From the NCBI GenBank assembly GCA_022606425.2, contig JAHDVF020001018.1, forward strand, positions 682,001 through 746,000: a stretch of DNA of 64,000 nucleotides. The letters are read 5' to 3'. A model generated the notes under the pieces. That model was not told where the DNA came from, did no database searches, and worked only from the letters and a program-made list of their open reading frames with translations. The stretch's first letter is position 1; every line of letters starts with the position of its first letter. This stretch comes from Lepidostoma basale (taxonomy: Eukaryota; Arthropoda; Insecta; Trichoptera; Lepidostomatidae). The translations under genes and the position numbers were made by a program. Positions 19,413 through 30,524 of the stretch are shown one piece after another.

Positions 19413-20680
19413 TTAGGTCCTTACATATGAAATTGGCGTTTTGCCGTACTGGCAACTTTGATCTCAAATATCTTCTCTTTTAAATTTATACAGCTATTAA
19501 CTCAAGTATTTGTGTTTTGAAAATTATAATTCATTTGTTTTTTCCTCAATTGTTTTTTTTCTTTGCGTCACTCAGTTTACAAAATGGAAAACTTAAAATA
19601 TCGAGTTATTTACGAGTACGAGTTCCACCGTGGCACCAGTGCTGCAGAAACGGCTCGAAGGATTAATGATGTGTATGGCGACGGTGCCGCAAAAGAAAAC
19701 ACAGTGCGTTTTTGGTTCCAACGTTTTCGTTCTGGAAATTTCGACCTGCAGAACAAGCCCCGTGGACGGCCGGAGACCAAAGTTGATAATGAAGAATTGA
19801 AGGCTATTGTGGAAGCGGATCCATCGCAAACCACGTCCGAGTTAGCTGCAGGCTGCGGTGTTAGTGATAAAACTGTTTTAATCCACTTGAAGCAAATTGG
19901 GAAGGTGAAAAAGCTTGAAAGGTGGGTACCTCACGAATTGAGTGAAGCAAATCAACAAACGCGCGTTGACTGCTGCGTTGCATTACTCAACCGGCACAAT
20001 AATGAAGGGATTTTGAATCGAATCATTACCTGTGATGAAAAGTGAATCCTGTATGATAATCGGAAGCGCTCATCGCAATGGCTGAACCCTGCCGAACCAG
20101 CCAAACCATGCCCCAAGCGAAAACTGACTCCAAAAAAGTTACTTGTGAGCGTTTGGTGGACTAGTGCTGGTGTCGTTCACTACAGCTTTCTTAAATCTGG
20201 CCAGACGATTACGGCAGATGTCTATTGTCAGCAACTGCAAACCATGATGGAAAATCTAGCTGCTAAACAACCGAGGCTGGTTAATCGCTCTAGGCCACTG
20301 CTGCTTCATGATAACGCTAGACCACACACTGCACAACAGACGGCTACCAAATTAGAAGAGCTTCAATTGGAATGTCTAAGACATCCACCGTACTCTCCGG
20401 ACCTTGCCCCAACAGATTACTATTTTTTTCGAAATTTGGATAACTTCTTGCAAGGGAAAAAATTCAACTCCGATGGGGCAGTCCAAACCGACTTCAAAGA
20501 TTTTATTGATTCCCGTCCGAATGGTTTTTTTAGTAAAGGGATCGATGAACTACCTATGAGATGGCAAAAGTGCATAGATAGCAATGGTACATACTTTGAT
20601 TAAATAAATATATTATATTAAAAAAAATCAACTTTATGTTCCTCCCATACAAAACGCCAATTTCATATGTAAGGACCTAA
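19413..20680 (+). mobile_element. mariner element, full length
   Basis: Perfect 31-bp inverted ends, TTAGGTCCTTACATATGAAA onward at 19413-19443 and the reverse complement at 20650-20680, with TA on each side (19411-19412 and 20681-20682). The 1268-bp length, TA target and D,D34D transposase fit the mariner family of Tc1/mariner. It is inserted in a TTAA element, so it is a late arrival. Perfect ends suggest a young copy. Confidence 0.95.
19584..20603 (+). pseudogene. mariner transposase with one in-frame stop
   Basis: One frame from ATG 19584 (MENLKYRVIYEYEFHRGTSA) to taa 20601-20603, 339 residues long counting one TGA stop at 20043-20045. That TGA replaces the Trp of the usual DEKW motif (CDEK, stop, ILYDN). 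Domain order is normal: N-terminal helix-turn-helix DNA-binding region (about residues 1-110), linker WVPHEL, then the catalytic domain. The DDD34D acid residues are all visible: D of CDEK, D of LLHDNARPH, and D of PDLAPTDYYFF, with 34 residues between the second and third. The transposase cuts and pastes the element by binding the ends. With this stop the product would be cut near residue 153, before the second acid residue, so it should be inactive unless the stop is read through. A longer frame begins at a TTG at 19563, but the mariner start MEN favours 19584. Confidence 0.93.
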
Positions 20681-20800
20681 TATATAATTAAATTTCATTA
20701 ATAAAAAACTTGCTTTTTTGCACGTTTTTTGGAAAATAACCCAAAGGTAGGGCGGTTAATTAAGATTTACACTATTCTTCAAGAAATAATAAATATATTA

Positions 20801-21292
20801 TATGAAAAATAATACCGGTTTCGGGAAACAAATTTTTTCGTTAACATTATGATTAAATTGAAATAGTGAAATGATTTACTGTCAAAATTTATAAAATAAC
20901 TTTTTTAAATCTATCAATTGCGTATGAAGAATTACGCGTTTCTAATATACCTCCCGTTTAACAAATCATTCCTTGTTTTTCTTGTTCAAGAACGTTATTT
21001 TTATTGTGTATAAATATAGCAACATTTAATGATTTGCGTCATATTCCAAAAACAAAAAATAGCTTCGTAAGAAATGCTTATGTAGAAAGTATCTAACATC
21101 CCTTAAGATAATATTATATTTCTACCCTTTTGTTATTTCTAAAATTAATTAATCTGATTTATTCGGATTACAAAACTTCACGTGTGTCAATCAAGATGAA
21201 AACAATGAAGATATTTTAAGACGTGAAAATAATGTAAAGCCTGTATTTAATTTATATAAATTATTACGATTTTCGCTAATATTTTCAATAAC
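20801..21292. other. No feature recognised
   Basis: AT-rich. ccggtttcgggaaac at about 20816 looks like a scrap of a P4- or P5-type core but is too short to assign. Confidence 0.35.
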
Positions 21293-21530
21293 AACAACAA
21301 AACATCGGGGTAGGCTGAAATATGGACAGCTACACTCCTCTATCCTGACGCACATCTCTAGCTTCCTCCATATCAAGCAGCGAGTCATACACGCACATCG
21401 ATTCTTCCGACTTATAACATCGCCGATATTTTAATTTTGATTAATTTGATTATGCCATGTTTTTCTCGGTCTTATTCGACTCCAAACTCTATTCACATAG
21501 TTAATGTATACGTTCTTGACTATGTTTTTC
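21293..21530 (-). mobile_element. RTE-A LINE 3' fragment, degraded
   Basis: Minus strand: YPD-region equivalent at 21307, then RESEESMCVYDSLL-like text (cgagtcatacacgcacatcg) and KTW-DQINQ equivalent (attaatttgattatgccatg). Frames are broken. The tail starts at aacaacaacaaaac (21290-21303). Confidence 0.6.
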
Positions 21531-21774
21531 CTTTCTGCTTTCTAATACGATACTTAATAACAATGTTCTAATTTTAATCATTTTACAATAGTGAAGTTTC
21601 ATAGTGTTTCAGTCAAAACAATTAATTATGTAAACACGGGAATTTAATAATCTAAATTTTTCAAATGTATTAAATTACCCTTTTATAAGATTTTGATTTT
21701 CAGTTTCTCGAAACGTTTCGATGGTTTTATATATTCATCATCGATAAAATTGTTATTCTCTTCTTCTTTTGAAG

Positions 21775-21910
21775 GTCTATAGGTCTCCCCGACGTTGAAA
21801 ATCACCAAAAGGGTTCTCTATCTTGCCATATGGAATAACTACTCCACGTTCCCTATTCCAGTCCAATCTTTGATGTTGCACAGCAAAGACGTTTGTCTTC
21901 AGCCATCCTT
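21775..21910 (-). mobile_element. Possible LINE C-terminal scrap
   Basis: The minus strand contains GLKTNVFAVQHQRLDWNRER-like text with gaps, in the style of RTE 3' ends. No tail. Low confidence. Confidence 0.3.
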
Positions 21911-22078
21911 AATATTGCCAATTAGCATAAAATGGATACATTTTTTTGAAATTTACACTCTTCTCTGATTATGAAAGTGCGAAACCTTCAAAAATAGACA
22001 AGAAATACTAAAATTTGAAAAAAAAACTGTTTTCAATTAATGAACAAGTATTTTTTTTAGGAAATGGAAAATAACTTT

Positions 22079-22341
22079 AAATAATCCATTGTTTTGGCCG
22101 AAACAATATGATACTTCAACATTATTACTGTTAAAATTTAAAACACTGTTATAATATCACAATTTCTTTTTAATCACCGAGAGTGTCGCAACAGCTGTTT
22201 CGCCAACCGATATTGGCATCCTCAGGTGTTACATTGAGTTTATTGTAACACCTGATGATGCCAACATCGGTTGGCGAAGCAGCTGTCGCGACACCCAATG
22301 AAAAAAAAATGTGATATTATTATTATTTAAATTTTAACAGT
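22079..22341. mobile_element. P2 palindromic element with 12-bp duplication
   Basis: Flanked by gaaaataacttt on both sides (22067-22078 and 22342-22353). The two arms carry inverted copies of the core: minus at 22188-22230 and plus at 22248-22290. The plus core reads CTGATGA, T, GCCAAC-ATCG-GTTGGC, GAAG, CAGCTG, TC. The minus core has CTGAGGA and GAAA. The outer ends have ttgttttggccgaaac. No coding capacity. Duplication length excludes standard cut-and-paste families. Confidence 0.85.
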
Positions 22342-22419
22342 GAAAATAACTTTGTTTATTATCCATCAAATATAAAAAAAAAACACGACATCTTTTTAAT
22401 ATTTTATGGATAATAAATA

Positions 22420-22560
22420 ATATGAATTTTAAATGCGTTTTTTATATTAGTCTTTCTTTGTTTAGTTTTTATTATATATTTACACCTGAAGATAGAGGTA
22501 TCCTCCGAAACATATCGTGTTTTTAAATATTTTGTGGATAATGAACAAAGTTAATAACAA
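22420..22560 (+). mobile_element. P6 element
   Basis: Core at 22482-22519: ACAC, CTGAAGA, T, helix (A)GAGG-TAT-CCTC(C), GAAA, CATA, TC, GTGT. The outer ACAC and GTGT can pair as helix I. Homologous to 50740-50870. Confidence 0.65.
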
Positions 22561-23935
22561 TTTCCTTAGTGTATTACTATGGAACTCCACGCTGTAAATG
22601 CATTAGCTTTAAATAAGTTAATTTAAAAAATATATTTGTCTTTTTCCTTTTTTATATACTTCGTATATACGAGTACAACACTTACTTTAAAAATATTATA
22701 TTAAATAATTTTATTTTTTTAAAGTTAGTGCTGTATATACAAAGTATATAAAAAAGAATAAGACAAATAAAACATCTACAACACATAGTATGGCATGAAC
22801 ATGGCAGAAAAAAAATATGTTTAACGAAAAATTGTATGTTGGTAAAAACAAAGGTTTATGATTGTTAAATTTTTTTTTATCTGAAATACAGAATCTCGTG
22901 ATTCCGAAGTGGGCATTATGTTACTTTATTGCAATTCTTTTCCAACCTCCAAGTGTTGCTCCAGTCATGGCCAGTGTACAGAAGCAATAGTATTCCAGCC
23001 ACGCAATGGCAAGTAGAGGACGTTCAAGTTAATAACACGCATATTTATTTCTCAGTGGTTGAACAACCCTTTAATCTTTTCGACTTCTACAAACTACACT
23101 TGAAATCGTATCATAAAAATAAATGTTACCCAGACCGCGTACGACGTTAAATTGCCAACCAAAATTATTAAAATTGAATATGGATATATCGCCTCTTTGC
23201 AAGAATACGTGTTATCTCGAAAAAAATATATTTTTAAAAATGAAACAAGGTATCAAGGTTTTGACACAAGTCCTGGCGCTCTGTAGCTGCCGGACGTTTT
23301 TTCAAATAGCTCCCCATTTAAATAAAATTTTGAGGGTCTGAGTACTCCATTTGCGTCTATTTAACATCTATTATCACCTTTTAATGAATCCAAAAAAAAC
23401 TGTGTATCCAAAATTAATTATTTACGTATAGTTTCAGTGAAAAGAACAAATTAAGTTGAAATACGTGAAAGTTTTAAATATAAAGTGCATCGTGTAAACG
23501 TCTCTAAACGGCTATTTCCGAGTCGAAACCTCAAAGATGGTTGTCATATGTGTGTCCGAGTGTCCGAGTGTCCAGTGAATTGTGTGAAGTGCAACAGGAT
23601 GATTTATGAGGGAACGCCCAAATTCTTGGAAATAATTTGTGAACTTTTACTATGTGCCAAAACATTAAGATTGATAAAACGGAGCATCTTCTACAGCGCC
23701 CTTGAGATGAGCAATTCATAAAAATGGCGCTTTATAAATTATCCAATTTATTATTATTATCCGTCTGAAAGAGACAACGTGACGACACAATATACCACTG
23801 TTGGGTTGTCTCTTTCCCTCATAAATTCTCTGATTTTCACTTTAAAAATACCATGTTTTTGTAGAAAATAATTGAACACGGCGGATTTGATTTTCGAAAT
23901 GTCACGTTATTCTTGCAAAGAGGCGATATATGTTT
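22561..23935. other. No gene recognised; scraps only
   Basis: A short inverted repeat with cttcgtatatacgagtacaacacttactttaaa and its reverse complement lies at 22660-22775 (two arms around attatattaaataattt). gtgtccgagtgtccgagtgt at about 23550 is a short tandem repeat. Frames at 22929, 23123 and 23485 have no recognisable domain. Confidence 0.4.
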
Positions 23936-24395
23936 GTGCATATCTGTGTATGATAGAGTGTCGAATGAAAACATAAGAAATGAATACAGTACGAATGAAA
24001 GTGTTATGAACAAAATAATCAAAGGATCATTAAGGTATTCGACCAGTCTGTCGATGCCAGCGAGCCTGGCGAAACCGGTCGCTGTCTAAATAAAGAAAAA
24101 AATGGAAGTAGTTAAAAAACATCGTTTTATTTAATTATCATTAAGGTAGTTTGGACACAGAAATAATGAATGAAGAAATAATGGTAAAAAAAGTATATGT
24201 TAACGATGTAAATGGAACAAAAAATAAGAAAGATTAAATGTTTGCCACGGGAGCAGTCCAAGTAATCGACGTGCGTGCGTGACACGATAAATGAATGTTG
24301 AGGATCCGAGAGAAGTATGTCAGGAAAGAACAGTGTGGCGGTCCAATCTTTCTGCTTACCCCTTAAGGAAACGGCGTGATGGTTAATTATTTATG
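23936..24395 (+). mobile_element. RTE-A LINE fragment, split by P5
   Basis: Left part ends MNKIIKGSL (aaaggatcattaag), right part resumes at 24141 with taagg-tagtttggacac and continues to NVEDPREVCQERTVWRSNLS and ggcgtgatggttaatta at about 24373-24390. Several frameshifts. The 24038-24136 insert is P5. Confidence 0.7.
24038..24136 (+). mobile_element. P5 element, 99 bp, complete with 12-bp duplication
   Basis: Duplication atcattaaggta at 24026-24037 and 24137-24148. The element is little more than the motif and a tail: CAGT, CTGTCGA, T, GCCAG-CGAGC-CTGGC, GAAA, CCGG, TC, GCTG, then an A-rich stretch. Outer CAGT and GCTG can pair (4 bp with one wobble), as helix I. CTGTCGA differs from CTGANGA at the fourth base. 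Two related copies lie at 28925-29030 and around 36990-37316. Confidence 0.8.
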
Positions 24396-24544
24396 TATAT
24401 ATTATACATATTTTTTACTACGGATTAATCAACAGTATACTTGGATCACAAACATATCAAGTAAATTCAAACATACCTTTTCTGATACTATTACTAAGAG
24501 GATTTAAAAAAAAAAAAGACTAACATCAAGAATTTATATCAATG

Positions 24545-24697
24545 ATATTAGAATTTTTATTTACAATCTTCAATGTGAGCAAAAAATAGCTCATTATTAT
24601 GAAGAAGGAATCCGGTCGTGTCCAGGCTTGAACCCATGTCCCCTAGATCAGGAACCAAGCGTTCTATTCCCTAGACCACCACCCGGTCAAATATTTA
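24545..24697 (-). mobile_element. SINE2, tRNA-derived, minus strand
   Basis: Minus reading: gggtggtggtctagggaata, gaacgcttggttcctgatct, then B-box-like catgggttcaagcctgga, and body ttccttcttcataataatga. Matches the plus copy at 49996-50135. The tRNA origin is inferred from the A- and B-box-like sequence and spacing. Confidence 0.65.
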
Positions 24698-24719
24698 ATA
24701 TTTATCGTCAGTTTTCTAG

Positions 24720-25030
24720 CAGTTTTGTTTTATGTATCACACTTGTATTTTTATTTTTCGCGACAGCTGTTTCGTTAACCTATATTGACATCATCAGGTG
24801 TTTCAATGATAAAAATTATCAGTCAACCTATGTTGACATCATCAGGTGTTACAATAATAATAATAATGATAATTATTGTAACACCTGTAGATGTCAACAT
24901 AGGTAGACGAAACAGCTGTCCCGAATAATAAAAATACAAATTTGATACATAAAACAAAGATTTTGAAGTTTAAAGTTAGTAATGTTGAATTATTATAGTG
25001 TTTCGGCCAAAACAATGAACTATTTAGTTT
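24720..25030. mobile_element. P2 element with three cores
   Basis: Two minus-oriented cores (24762-24812 and 24830-24852, the second partial) and one plus core (24880-24925, cacctgtagatgtcaacata, ggtagacgaaacagctgtcc). The outer end (agtgtttcggccaaaacaat, 24999-25018) is present on the right only. An extra arm suggests a rearranged or dimeric copy. Confidence 0.65.
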
Positions 25031-25619
25031 TTTTATATTTAATGGGAGTGAAATGATATTTGACTTGCTAGGGAATTATCAAATGTTAAAAATGCCCTAT
25101 TAAGGAAGAACACTCGTTTCATAACTCCCATAAAATATTATGGACCTTCTAGAAAAATGCTCTTTTCTCAAAATCAAATACTTGGAGTTTTATATTATTG
25201 TTCAAGCGATAGGATAGAAAGGAATTCAATAGATTTAGCGAAGTTATCTTAGTAAGCAACGATCGCGATCATTTATAAGCTTCAACACGTGATCCAGAGT
25301 CAAAATAGATTTTTAGAATATTTAAAAATATTGGATTACTTAATTGGATTCGTATACCTCTTCGCAATAAGCAAATTAATATCGGACGAAAAAATATACT
25401 TAGATTTTCCTCCGGGCTAATAAATATTATTCTTGTCTTCTTGCCAATACGAATAGAAAATAGTAAACCAGAGGTGTTTGGGAAATATGTTCAGGTTCAT
25501 AGTTATATTGATTACAGTCCTAGCGGAACCCATTAAAATTCTGTTGTTCAAATGTTTAAACGAGTGTTTGGTTCTGCTTAAGAACGAACTGTTTTTTACC
25601 GTACATATATAATTTCACT
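25031..25619. other. Unassigned, with a decayed P1 scrap
   Basis: About 25045-25205 has P1-like order (atttaatgggagtgaaatga, aatgccctattaagg, aaaatattatggaccttcta) but with heavy change. The rest is AT-rich. Confidence 0.4.
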
Positions 25620-25800
25620 AACTTACTAACCATCACGTCCTTTTTCTGAAAGGTTAGGCAAAATAATTGATCTTCACTGTTATCTTTGATTTCTCCGACT
25701 TCTCAGGTGGGCAACTTATTCGTGATCCATTCAAATCGTTAAACTATACATTTTTCACATTTATTTCACGTGTCCAAACCATCTAATCTAGTTTCGCATG
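25620..25800 (-). mobile_element. RTE-A LINE 3' fragment, degraded
   Basis: Starts aacttactaaccatcacgtc (reverse of the GTTA tail and stop region) and ends near cacgtgtccaaaccatcta, the RWFGHM segment. Coding frames are broken. Confidence 0.6.
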
Positions 25801-26017
25801 TTCCTAAATTTACTGTAGTAAATATATTCACAATATTATAATTATAATCAGATATCTTTATATATGAATGTGGAATAAATCGCCAATAAATATTTAAGCA
25901 CCAAAGATGACGCTAACAGGTAAATGTGGGCAACAATACTGTTAGATATTTATCTATAAATCAAAGGAATATTCTATGTAAATATGGCATAACATAGAAA
26001 AAAGTAGAATAGTCATA

Positions 26018-26345
26018 TAGAATTGAAGTTACACGAGCTGCATTTAATAAAATGGAACCTTATTTTGCAACAATAATCTTAACTTGAAACTCTGACAAAG
26101 AATGATTAAATCTGTTCTACTATATGGCTGCGAAACCTGGACTCTAAAAGTGAATGTAATGAACCGGTTGGAGGCTTTTGAGATGTGGATATACCGCGGA
26201 ATGCTCCGTATAGTATACTGTGGACCGATAGGGTCAGTAATGCAGACGTACTACAGAGAACCAGAGCCAATAGAGAGCTGTTGTCGAGTGTGAAAATTAG
26301 AAAGGTCTCATATTTAGGTCATGTGCTAAGGGGAGAAAAATTCCA
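26018..26345 (+). mobile_element. RTE-D LINE fragment
   Basis: Encodes, with frameshifts, IEVTRAAFNKME, then MIKSVLLYGCETWTLKVNVM and NRLEAFEMWIYRGMLRI (frame 26102-26293). VLLYGCETWTL followed by LEAFEMWIYRRMLRI is the standard RTE-type post-RT sequence. Confidence 0.75.
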
Positions 26346-26694
26346 CCTCACTTGACTCATATGAATGACGAGAATGAGTACGAGTCATATGAAGATAATA
26401 AAATAGCCCTTTAAAGATGGTACATCATTAATTTTTGTCACTCGTTTATAACTTTTGACTCAAATTTGCGGAAAAGACTACATTTAATAAAAATGTAACA
26501 TGTTGACCAAAAACCATCTTTAAAAACTTATACTTTCATATGTAGCATAGTTTTTGGTTAATACATAATATTAATTTACAAAACAGAAGAATATTACCCA
26601 AAATAATTGTTGATTCAAACTCCAACTGGTTTTCTTCATTATCAGGCTTCATCAATGAAAGCAACTATTGTTTCACTGTCACGACAAAGTTTGG

Positions 26695-26885
26695 TCACTT
26701 CTTCTCAGGCGCTACAACCCTTGGTGGGTCTTAGCCTCCTCCAAGAAACGTCTCCATTACGTCCTGTCCCTGGCCGTCACCTCCCAGTCTTGCTGCTCCA
26801 GGATCCGATAGTGTGCCAAGGCACCATCCAACCATCGCAGTCTCAGCCTGCCGACGCTTCTTCGCCCTACTGGATTGGCTTGGTC
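26695..26885 (-). mobile_element. LINE (RTE-type) 3' fragment
   Basis: Minus strand: PSRATRRSVGRLRLRWLDGA, LAHYRILEQQD, WEVTARDRT and WRRFLEEAKTHQGL. This is a usual RTE-type C-terminal end (GRP.LRW.D..., WR..L..A...GL). It ends in an agaag-rich tail. Confidence 0.55.
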
Positions 26886-27726
26886 ACTTAGGGTATATAA
26901 ATCTGTGGAAAAAACAATGTCAGTATCTTAAATTGAGGTACCTTTTATATCCATATATAAATACGCAAAAAACAATGAGGTTTTATTATAACTCAAGTTT
27001 CATCTAAACATAAAAATTTCTAAATAACCGATTTTATGTTATTTAAAAACACAAAAAAATTCACAAATCTTAACAATAGGTTAGCAAGATGTCTTGCCAT
27101 GGATTCAAAATAAAATATTTATAGATAAAAAGTTTATTTCGTGCTCAAAGGTCACAGGTTGTCATAATTTTTAAAAAAAATAGTACCGAGTAATAAAACA
27201 TACCTTTACATTTTGAATATGGGCACACCTAATATTTATTTAATATTTAAAATGAAATAAGAATACGGATTTGAAATGTCTTAAGCAATCACGAACACAA
27301 AACACTACAAGTAAAACAATAGAGATGAATGCATATTTTTGTTTTCTTCATGAAGTTATGTGTTAGACACTTGTGTCATGTGAAATTATCTTTATTAATG
27401 GACATGTCGCGCTTTTACGAACCAAACACAAATATCTCTGCTATTCAAGATGGTTGCCAAGTATTATGGTGATGTCGACATGTTTAAAGGATTTAACATT
27501 GTAATATTGTTTGAAGATAAGTGGTTCATTTAATTATACATTCAGAATGTCCAGTATTTACACTGGTAAGTAATCATGTATAAATATTACATATTATTTA
27601 AAAAAAAATGCAGAAGTAAATAATTTTGTGATGTACGATTGTGAAATATTTTATGACATTAATCAACTATTTATTCTGATTATTGAAATTTAATTTTAAC
27701 CAATGAGAATAAAAATTAATATAATA
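26886..27726. other. No feature recognised
   Basis: AT-rich intron-like sequence with no matched repeat. Confidence 0.4.
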
Positions 27727-28000
27727 CTTCTTCTTCTTCCTTGTTGTAAACCTATGTGGTCTGTTCTCCAGAGTGTTGCTCCTCCTGTGAGGTAGACTGC
27801 AAGCTGTCCTTCCATCTTTTGGAGTTATTGGAGGCTGATTATGCAATGCAATATAGGGGAGTCTGGTGGTGTCCATTCTTTGAACATGTCCGTACCAGTC
27901 CCTTTTTCGCTGTCTGCTCCATCTTATAATATCCTAAACCTCACATATCTCTCATATTTTGGTATTCCTCACGCAATCTCTCAGTGTCTTGCCTACTATA
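27727..28000 (-). mobile_element. RTE-B LINE 3' fragment
   Basis: Minus strand: REIA-EEYQNMRDM, EVxDIIRWSRQRKRDWYGHV, QRMDTTRLPYIALHNQPPIT, then a 3' region (gttctccagagtgttgctcc) and (GAAG)n tail. Close to 53633-53895. Confidence 0.7.
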
Positions 28001-28111
28001 AATATACAATATTTATTTTATTATTTTTATATTATTAGTGTTTATTTAATGATCTCTTACCGGATCCATTCAAAATATAGCATTATTTAAAATACATATT
28101 ATATTCCTCTT

Positions 28112-28345
28112 CTTTGGTTTCAATCCTGGGGATTGGTTTGCAGCAATGATATGCGTCTCGTCCCCATGCCGTTCGGTCATCCACAGCCTACTTCAGCTCC
28201 TGAGATGCAGCTCATATCATCACAAATTTGCGCCAGATATTCTCGCCGAGAGCGCCCTCTGGTGTTCGTCCCCTCAAACACCCTCCAATACAGTATGCAG
28301 GAGGTTTTCATGACGCATTATGTGGCCTATGCATTTGGTTCGCCA
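28112..28345 (-). mobile_element. RTE-F-like LINE 3' fragment
   Basis: Minus strand: RTKCIGHIMRHENLLHTVLE, GVxGTNTRGRSRREYLAQIC, with the ending that matches 9289-9530 (cctggggattggtttgcag). RIxGH.MRH and RGRxRREY are RTE-type landmarks. Confidence 0.5.
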
Positions 28346-28924
28346 GATGGTATGTTGTTGTTGTTTATTTAATTAAATTATATTATTTAATAACATCAGG
28401 AACGAAATTTATTTCAATTAAACTGTTTTATACCTAATACATGTTTTAATTTTGAAACACTAATACAGACGTTTTGTTTCAAAATAAAAACATTTAATTA
28501 CATCATTTTAATATTAATGTATTGTAGTGTGTCTGCCAAAATAATGGATAATGCAATATATTCGTTTAAATTTTTTTCATATTTACATTTAAATTTGATA
28601 TAAATATGTTTAGGGTCGCTTAGCTTTTCTTTAGTGTATTTTTTAAAATTATTTAAATATGAATCTACAACCTGAAACGATGGCAAATATAAAATTCATA
28701 TTTTTATAAATATATTAATCCAATATATGACCTAGTACGGCTTAAAGGTAATTTCTATACAATATAACGTAAAAAGTACAATTTAGGATAAAGTAAGAAA
28801 TGGGTTTTATCCAAAGACACTTCGGCCTTCCCTTAGGAATTGATCCGTCATGAAGTCGGTCAAATGCTCTGGAATATTTCATTATATTACTGGAAGATAA
28901 TTTTCATCTTAGATACATGTTAAC
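28346..28924. other. Mostly unassigned
   Basis: gtagtgtgtctgccaaaata at about 28524 resembles a decayed P2 terminal sequence. Nothing else was matched. Confidence 0.35.
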
Positions 28925-29030
28925 TATACATATGAAATAATAATTAAATATAAGGATATTCTTTAACTACTTCCACTTTTGTCATTATTTCAACAGAGAC
29001 TGGTTTTGCCAGGCTCGCTGGCATCTAAAT
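28925..29030 (-). mobile_element. P5 element, minus strand
   Basis: Minus core at 28991-29025: GATGCCAGCGAGCCTGGC, AAAACCAGTCTCTGTTG. The hairpin GCCAG-CGAGC-CTGGC is intact, but the upstream CTGNCGA side is only partly present and GAAA has become AAAA. The tail cttccacttttgtc matches 24110 and 37026. Confidence 0.6.
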
Positions 29031-29039
29031 ATTATACTT

Positions 29040-29300
29040 TTCTTTTTCTTCTTCTTGTCTTGCCACACCTCCGTGGTGCATAGGGCTTCAATGATCCTTC
29101 TCCACTTAACTATATCGCATGCCTGATACCTAAAACCATTCCAAGTGAGGCATGCTACCTTAACTCGCCCTGCAGGGTTATTCTCCAGGTGGCTCAAGGT
29201 CTGCCTCGCTTCTTCTTTCCACCCACAGGAGACCAGTCTAGTGCGCCCTGAGCGATGCAGGCTAGGTTCCGTCTCAAGATGTGGCCGTTTTATAGCCATT
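29040..29300 (-). mobile_element. RTE-E LINE 3' end
   Basis: Minus strand: PSLHRSGRTRLVSCGWKEEA, RQTLSHLENNPAGRVKVACL then VKWRRIIEALCTTEVWQDK and a (GAA)n tail (tttctttttcttcttcttg). The same family, longer, is at 29443-30225. The two are in the same orientation about 400 bp apart. Confidence 0.6.
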
Positions 29301-29442
29301 TGCATTTTAGGACTTATTTTCTGATTGGCCTTTGCCTACCATGATACAGAGAATGGCATTTGACACTGTTTGAAGCTAACAATCTTGAAAATTGAACAAA
29401 AACACATATATAAAATATTAAATTTGAAATTAAGTTATGAAA

Positions 29443-30225
29443 CTCTTCTTCTTCTTCTTCTTCTTTTAGTACTGTCACACCTCTGTGGTGCATAGATCTT
29501 CATCTTCTCCACCCGACTCTATCGCATGTCTGATGCCTAACATCATCCCAAGTGAGGCCTGCTGCCTTAACCTCGTCCTGCAGGGTTCTTCTCCAGGCGG
29601 CTCTAGGTCTGCCTAGCTTTCTCTTTCCCCCCATAGGGGACCAGTCTAGTGCACCCTGAGCGATGCAGGCTGGGTTCCGTCTCAGAGTGTGACCGATCCT
29701 CTGCTATTTGCGTCTAGCGACTTGTTCTCTAATTGGCTTTTCGCCTGCCATGGTCCAGAGAATGGCATTTGACACTGTTTTGGGGCCAAGAGATTTGGAA
29801 TATTGAGCGAAGGCACCTATTTATAAACACCTGGAGTTTACCAATAACGTCCGCAGTAGACTTCCGAGTCTCACATCCGTACAGCAGTACGCTTTTAACG
29901 CTACTGCTGAATACTTGGAGCTTCAGCTTTCTCGAAATGATACCGGAGCGCCATACAGAGCGAAGCATAGCCAAAGCTCCCCTTGCCTTGTTAAGTCTGC
30001 TGGCTACATCTTCCTCCATACCTCCCGACCTGCTATCATACTACCGAGGTAGCAGAAGCTGGTTGTGCTCACAAGAGGAACACCGTGGAGAAAGATTGGG
30101 ATGGAGTCATTTGCGGATGGATACGTAGGTCTACTGCCTTGGACATGTTAATCTTGAGACTTACTTTTGCAGCTTCCTCGTGAAGTCTACAAAGCTTCCG
30201 CGCTGCATCCTGAGTTATGTAACTC
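29443..30225 (-). mobile_element. RTE-E LINE C-terminal fragment
   Basis: Minus frame at 29729-30019 encodes EEDVASRLNKARGALAMLRS, VWRSGIISRKLKLQVFSSSV, KSVLLYGCETRKSTADVIGK and LQVFINRCLRSIFQISWP, a very standard RTE-type post-RT sequence. Further frameshifts lead to a 3' end with (GAA)n tail at 29443-29466. Confidence 0.75.
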
Positions 30226-30524
30226 TATGTAACTCACAACTATTCTCGAGTTCTAATTGATAATAAATATACATTTACATTGTATATAAACCATATATTT
30301 TAATATACCATATACGTCAATTGCTTTTATGATCAAGTTTTATCAGGGGAAGAACTGATCTAACTAATTTTACACATTAGTCAAACAATACATTATAATA
30401 AAACAGTATACCAAAGCACAATGACATTACAAATTCCACAGTGTTAACGCATTAAATTAATTTTGTCATAAATATTATATTTCTGTTTTTACGAGTGTTG
30501 CAATTAAAAGAAAAATATGTGTTA
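30226..30524. other. No feature recognised
   Basis: AT-rich. ttccacagtgttaacgcatt at about 30436 matches terminal sequence found near P6 copies (22590, 60585), so a P6 flank may be present. Confidence 0.35.

Larger units (their letters stand above)
19171..20755. mobile_element. TTAA-flanked piggyBac-like element carrying mariner
   Basis: TTAA at 19167-19170 and 20756-20759. Inverted ends are CCACCCTACGTATTTGAACG on the left and, reading the right end in reverse complement, CCGCCCTACCTTTGGG. Without the mariner it is about 315 bp and non-coding, with GC-rich palindromic stretches (tgatacgttcac, tatcacgtacgcg). Superfamily inferred from target and ends. Confidence 0.65.

Noticed and set aside
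22188..22290. CRISPR-like repeat-spacer array
   Set aside because: These are two inverted arms of one palindromic element, not direct repeats with unique spacers, and the DNA is eukaryotic.
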